The position numbers were made by a program, and so were the translations under genes. 14,272 nucleotides of DNA from CAIWXH01 sp964555675 (GTDB lineage: Bacteria > Chloroflexota > Chloroflexia > Chloroflexales > Chloroflexaceae): positions 1 through 14,272 of the forward strand of contig CAZKTU010000175.1 in assembly GCA_964555675.1 (NCBI GenBank). The letters are read 5' to 3'. Below the pieces are notes generated by a model. It searched no databases, was not told where the DNA came from, and worked only from the letters and a program-made list of their open reading frames with translations. This document shows, piece after piece, positions 14,071 through 14,272 of this stretch; position 1 is the first letter of the stretch, and every line of letters starts with the position of its first letter.

Positions 14071-14272
14071 TCAGGGCTTATCATCATCATCCGAGCCGCC
14101 GCCGCTACCACTATCGCCCCCACCGTTATCACCGCCGCCGCCACCGTTATCACCGCCGCCGCCGTTATCGCCCCCGCCGCTATCACCGCCCCCGCCGCTA
14201 TCACCGCCCCCGCCGCTCTCGGGCGTGTCATCGGGCTCGGGCGTGTCATCGGGCTCGGGCGTGTCATCGGGC
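14071..14272 (-). CDS. C-terminal end of an acidic, Gly-rich repeat protein (partial)
   Basis: Only the last 66 residues are visible; the start lies beyond the right edge. Reading on the minus strand gives three perfect PDDTPE hexapeptides. These are followed by about six SGGGGD or NGGGGD units of slightly varying length, ending GSGGGSDDDDKP before TGA. The frame is open across the whole segment and ends 33 nt before a good terminator, so it is a real gene end. Such Pro/Asp/Thr/Glu and Gly/Asp/Asn tails are typical of secreted or cell-surface proteins, and the repeated Asp may bind divalent cations. The gene precedes the secreted DUF5666 protein on the same strand, so it may encode a related exported protein. 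The folded domain cannot be seen, so no function is given. A 72-residue frame starting at 14267 is an out-of-frame shadow of the same repeats. Confidence 0.75.
   Translation of the reverse strand, partial: PDDTPEPDDTPEPDDTPESGGGGDSGGGGDSGGGDNGGGGDNGGGGGDNGGGDSGSGGGSDDDDKP
14179..14271. repeat. 18-bp tandem repeats in coding sequence
   Basis: Two arrays of 18-bp units: two perfect copies at 14179-14214 (encoding SGGGGD) and three perfect copies at 14218-14271 (encoding PDDTPE), the latter running off the window. Unit length is a multiple of three, so copy-number change would keep the frame. Confidence 0.9.

Noticed and set aside
14074..14091. DDDDK enterokinase-like site at the protein end
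   Set aside because: Chance match in an Asp-rich tail with only Pro after it; no biological meaning inferred.
14049..14267. 72-residue minus-strand frame with MTRPSP repeats
   Set aside because: It is a +1 shadow of the PDDTPE/GGGGD frame. It begins inside the tandem repeat and runs past the real stop codon.
14179..14271. CRISPR-like short tandem repeats
   Set aside because: Units are adjacent with no spacers, 18 bp long, in frame, and encode regular peptide repeats.

Overview
This window is GC-rich, dense bacterial DNA that looks chromosomal. The gene content suggests a member of the Chloroflexota (class Chloroflexia), with moderate confidence. It combines a B-family (ba3-type) haem-copper oxidase operon with Sco and haem A synthase, a multi-repeat DUF5666 secreted protein, a very hydrophobic ABC_tran_2-like exporter, and a GHL10-type glycoside hydrolase-like protein. 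No 16S, ribosomal or other strong taxonomic marker is present, so the assignment is inference. No rRNA, tRNA, CRISPR array, transposase or phage gene was seen.

Left block (about 5-4384, all minus strand, transcribed right to left): haem A synthase (ctaA), then an SCO copper chaperone, then oxidase subunits IIa, II and I. The three structural genes are packed tightly: IIa and II overlap by ATGA, and II and I are 15 nt apart. Together they cover haem A synthesis, CuA-site maturation and a ba3-type terminal oxidase. Strong hairpins separate ctaA from sco and sco from subunit IIa, and the second gap also holds mutually exclusive G/C-rich helices.

Middle block (about 4503-8397): a RimJ-like GNAT acetyltransferase (minus) is divergent from an HD-domain phosphohydrolase (plus). 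They are followed by a two-gene ABC exporter (plus): an ATPase and a roughly 12-helix permease that starts 1 nt after the ATPase stop. An extended -10 element lies just before the ATPase.

Right block (about 8407-14272, minus strand): the 5' end of a low-complexity acidic/Gly-rich protein lies outside the window, and only its C-terminal 66 residues are visible. It is followed by a U-tailed terminator, a 677-residue Sec-secreted protein with eight DUF5666-like repeats, and a 326-bp gap full of hairpins that includes a G-quadruplex motif. Next come a near-consensus sigma70-type promoter (TTGACA, 17 bp, CATAAT), a double-ATPase ECF/CbiO-type gene, and, 5 nt further on, an exported GHL10 family protein. 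The ECF ATPase has no EcfT or S component beside it in this window.

I found no clear new defence or mobile system. The points most worth a second look are the paired-cysteine pattern in the DUF5666 repeats, the hidden PDDTPE/GGGGD protein at the right edge, the ECF ATPase-GHL10 pairing, and the set of intergenic palindromes.
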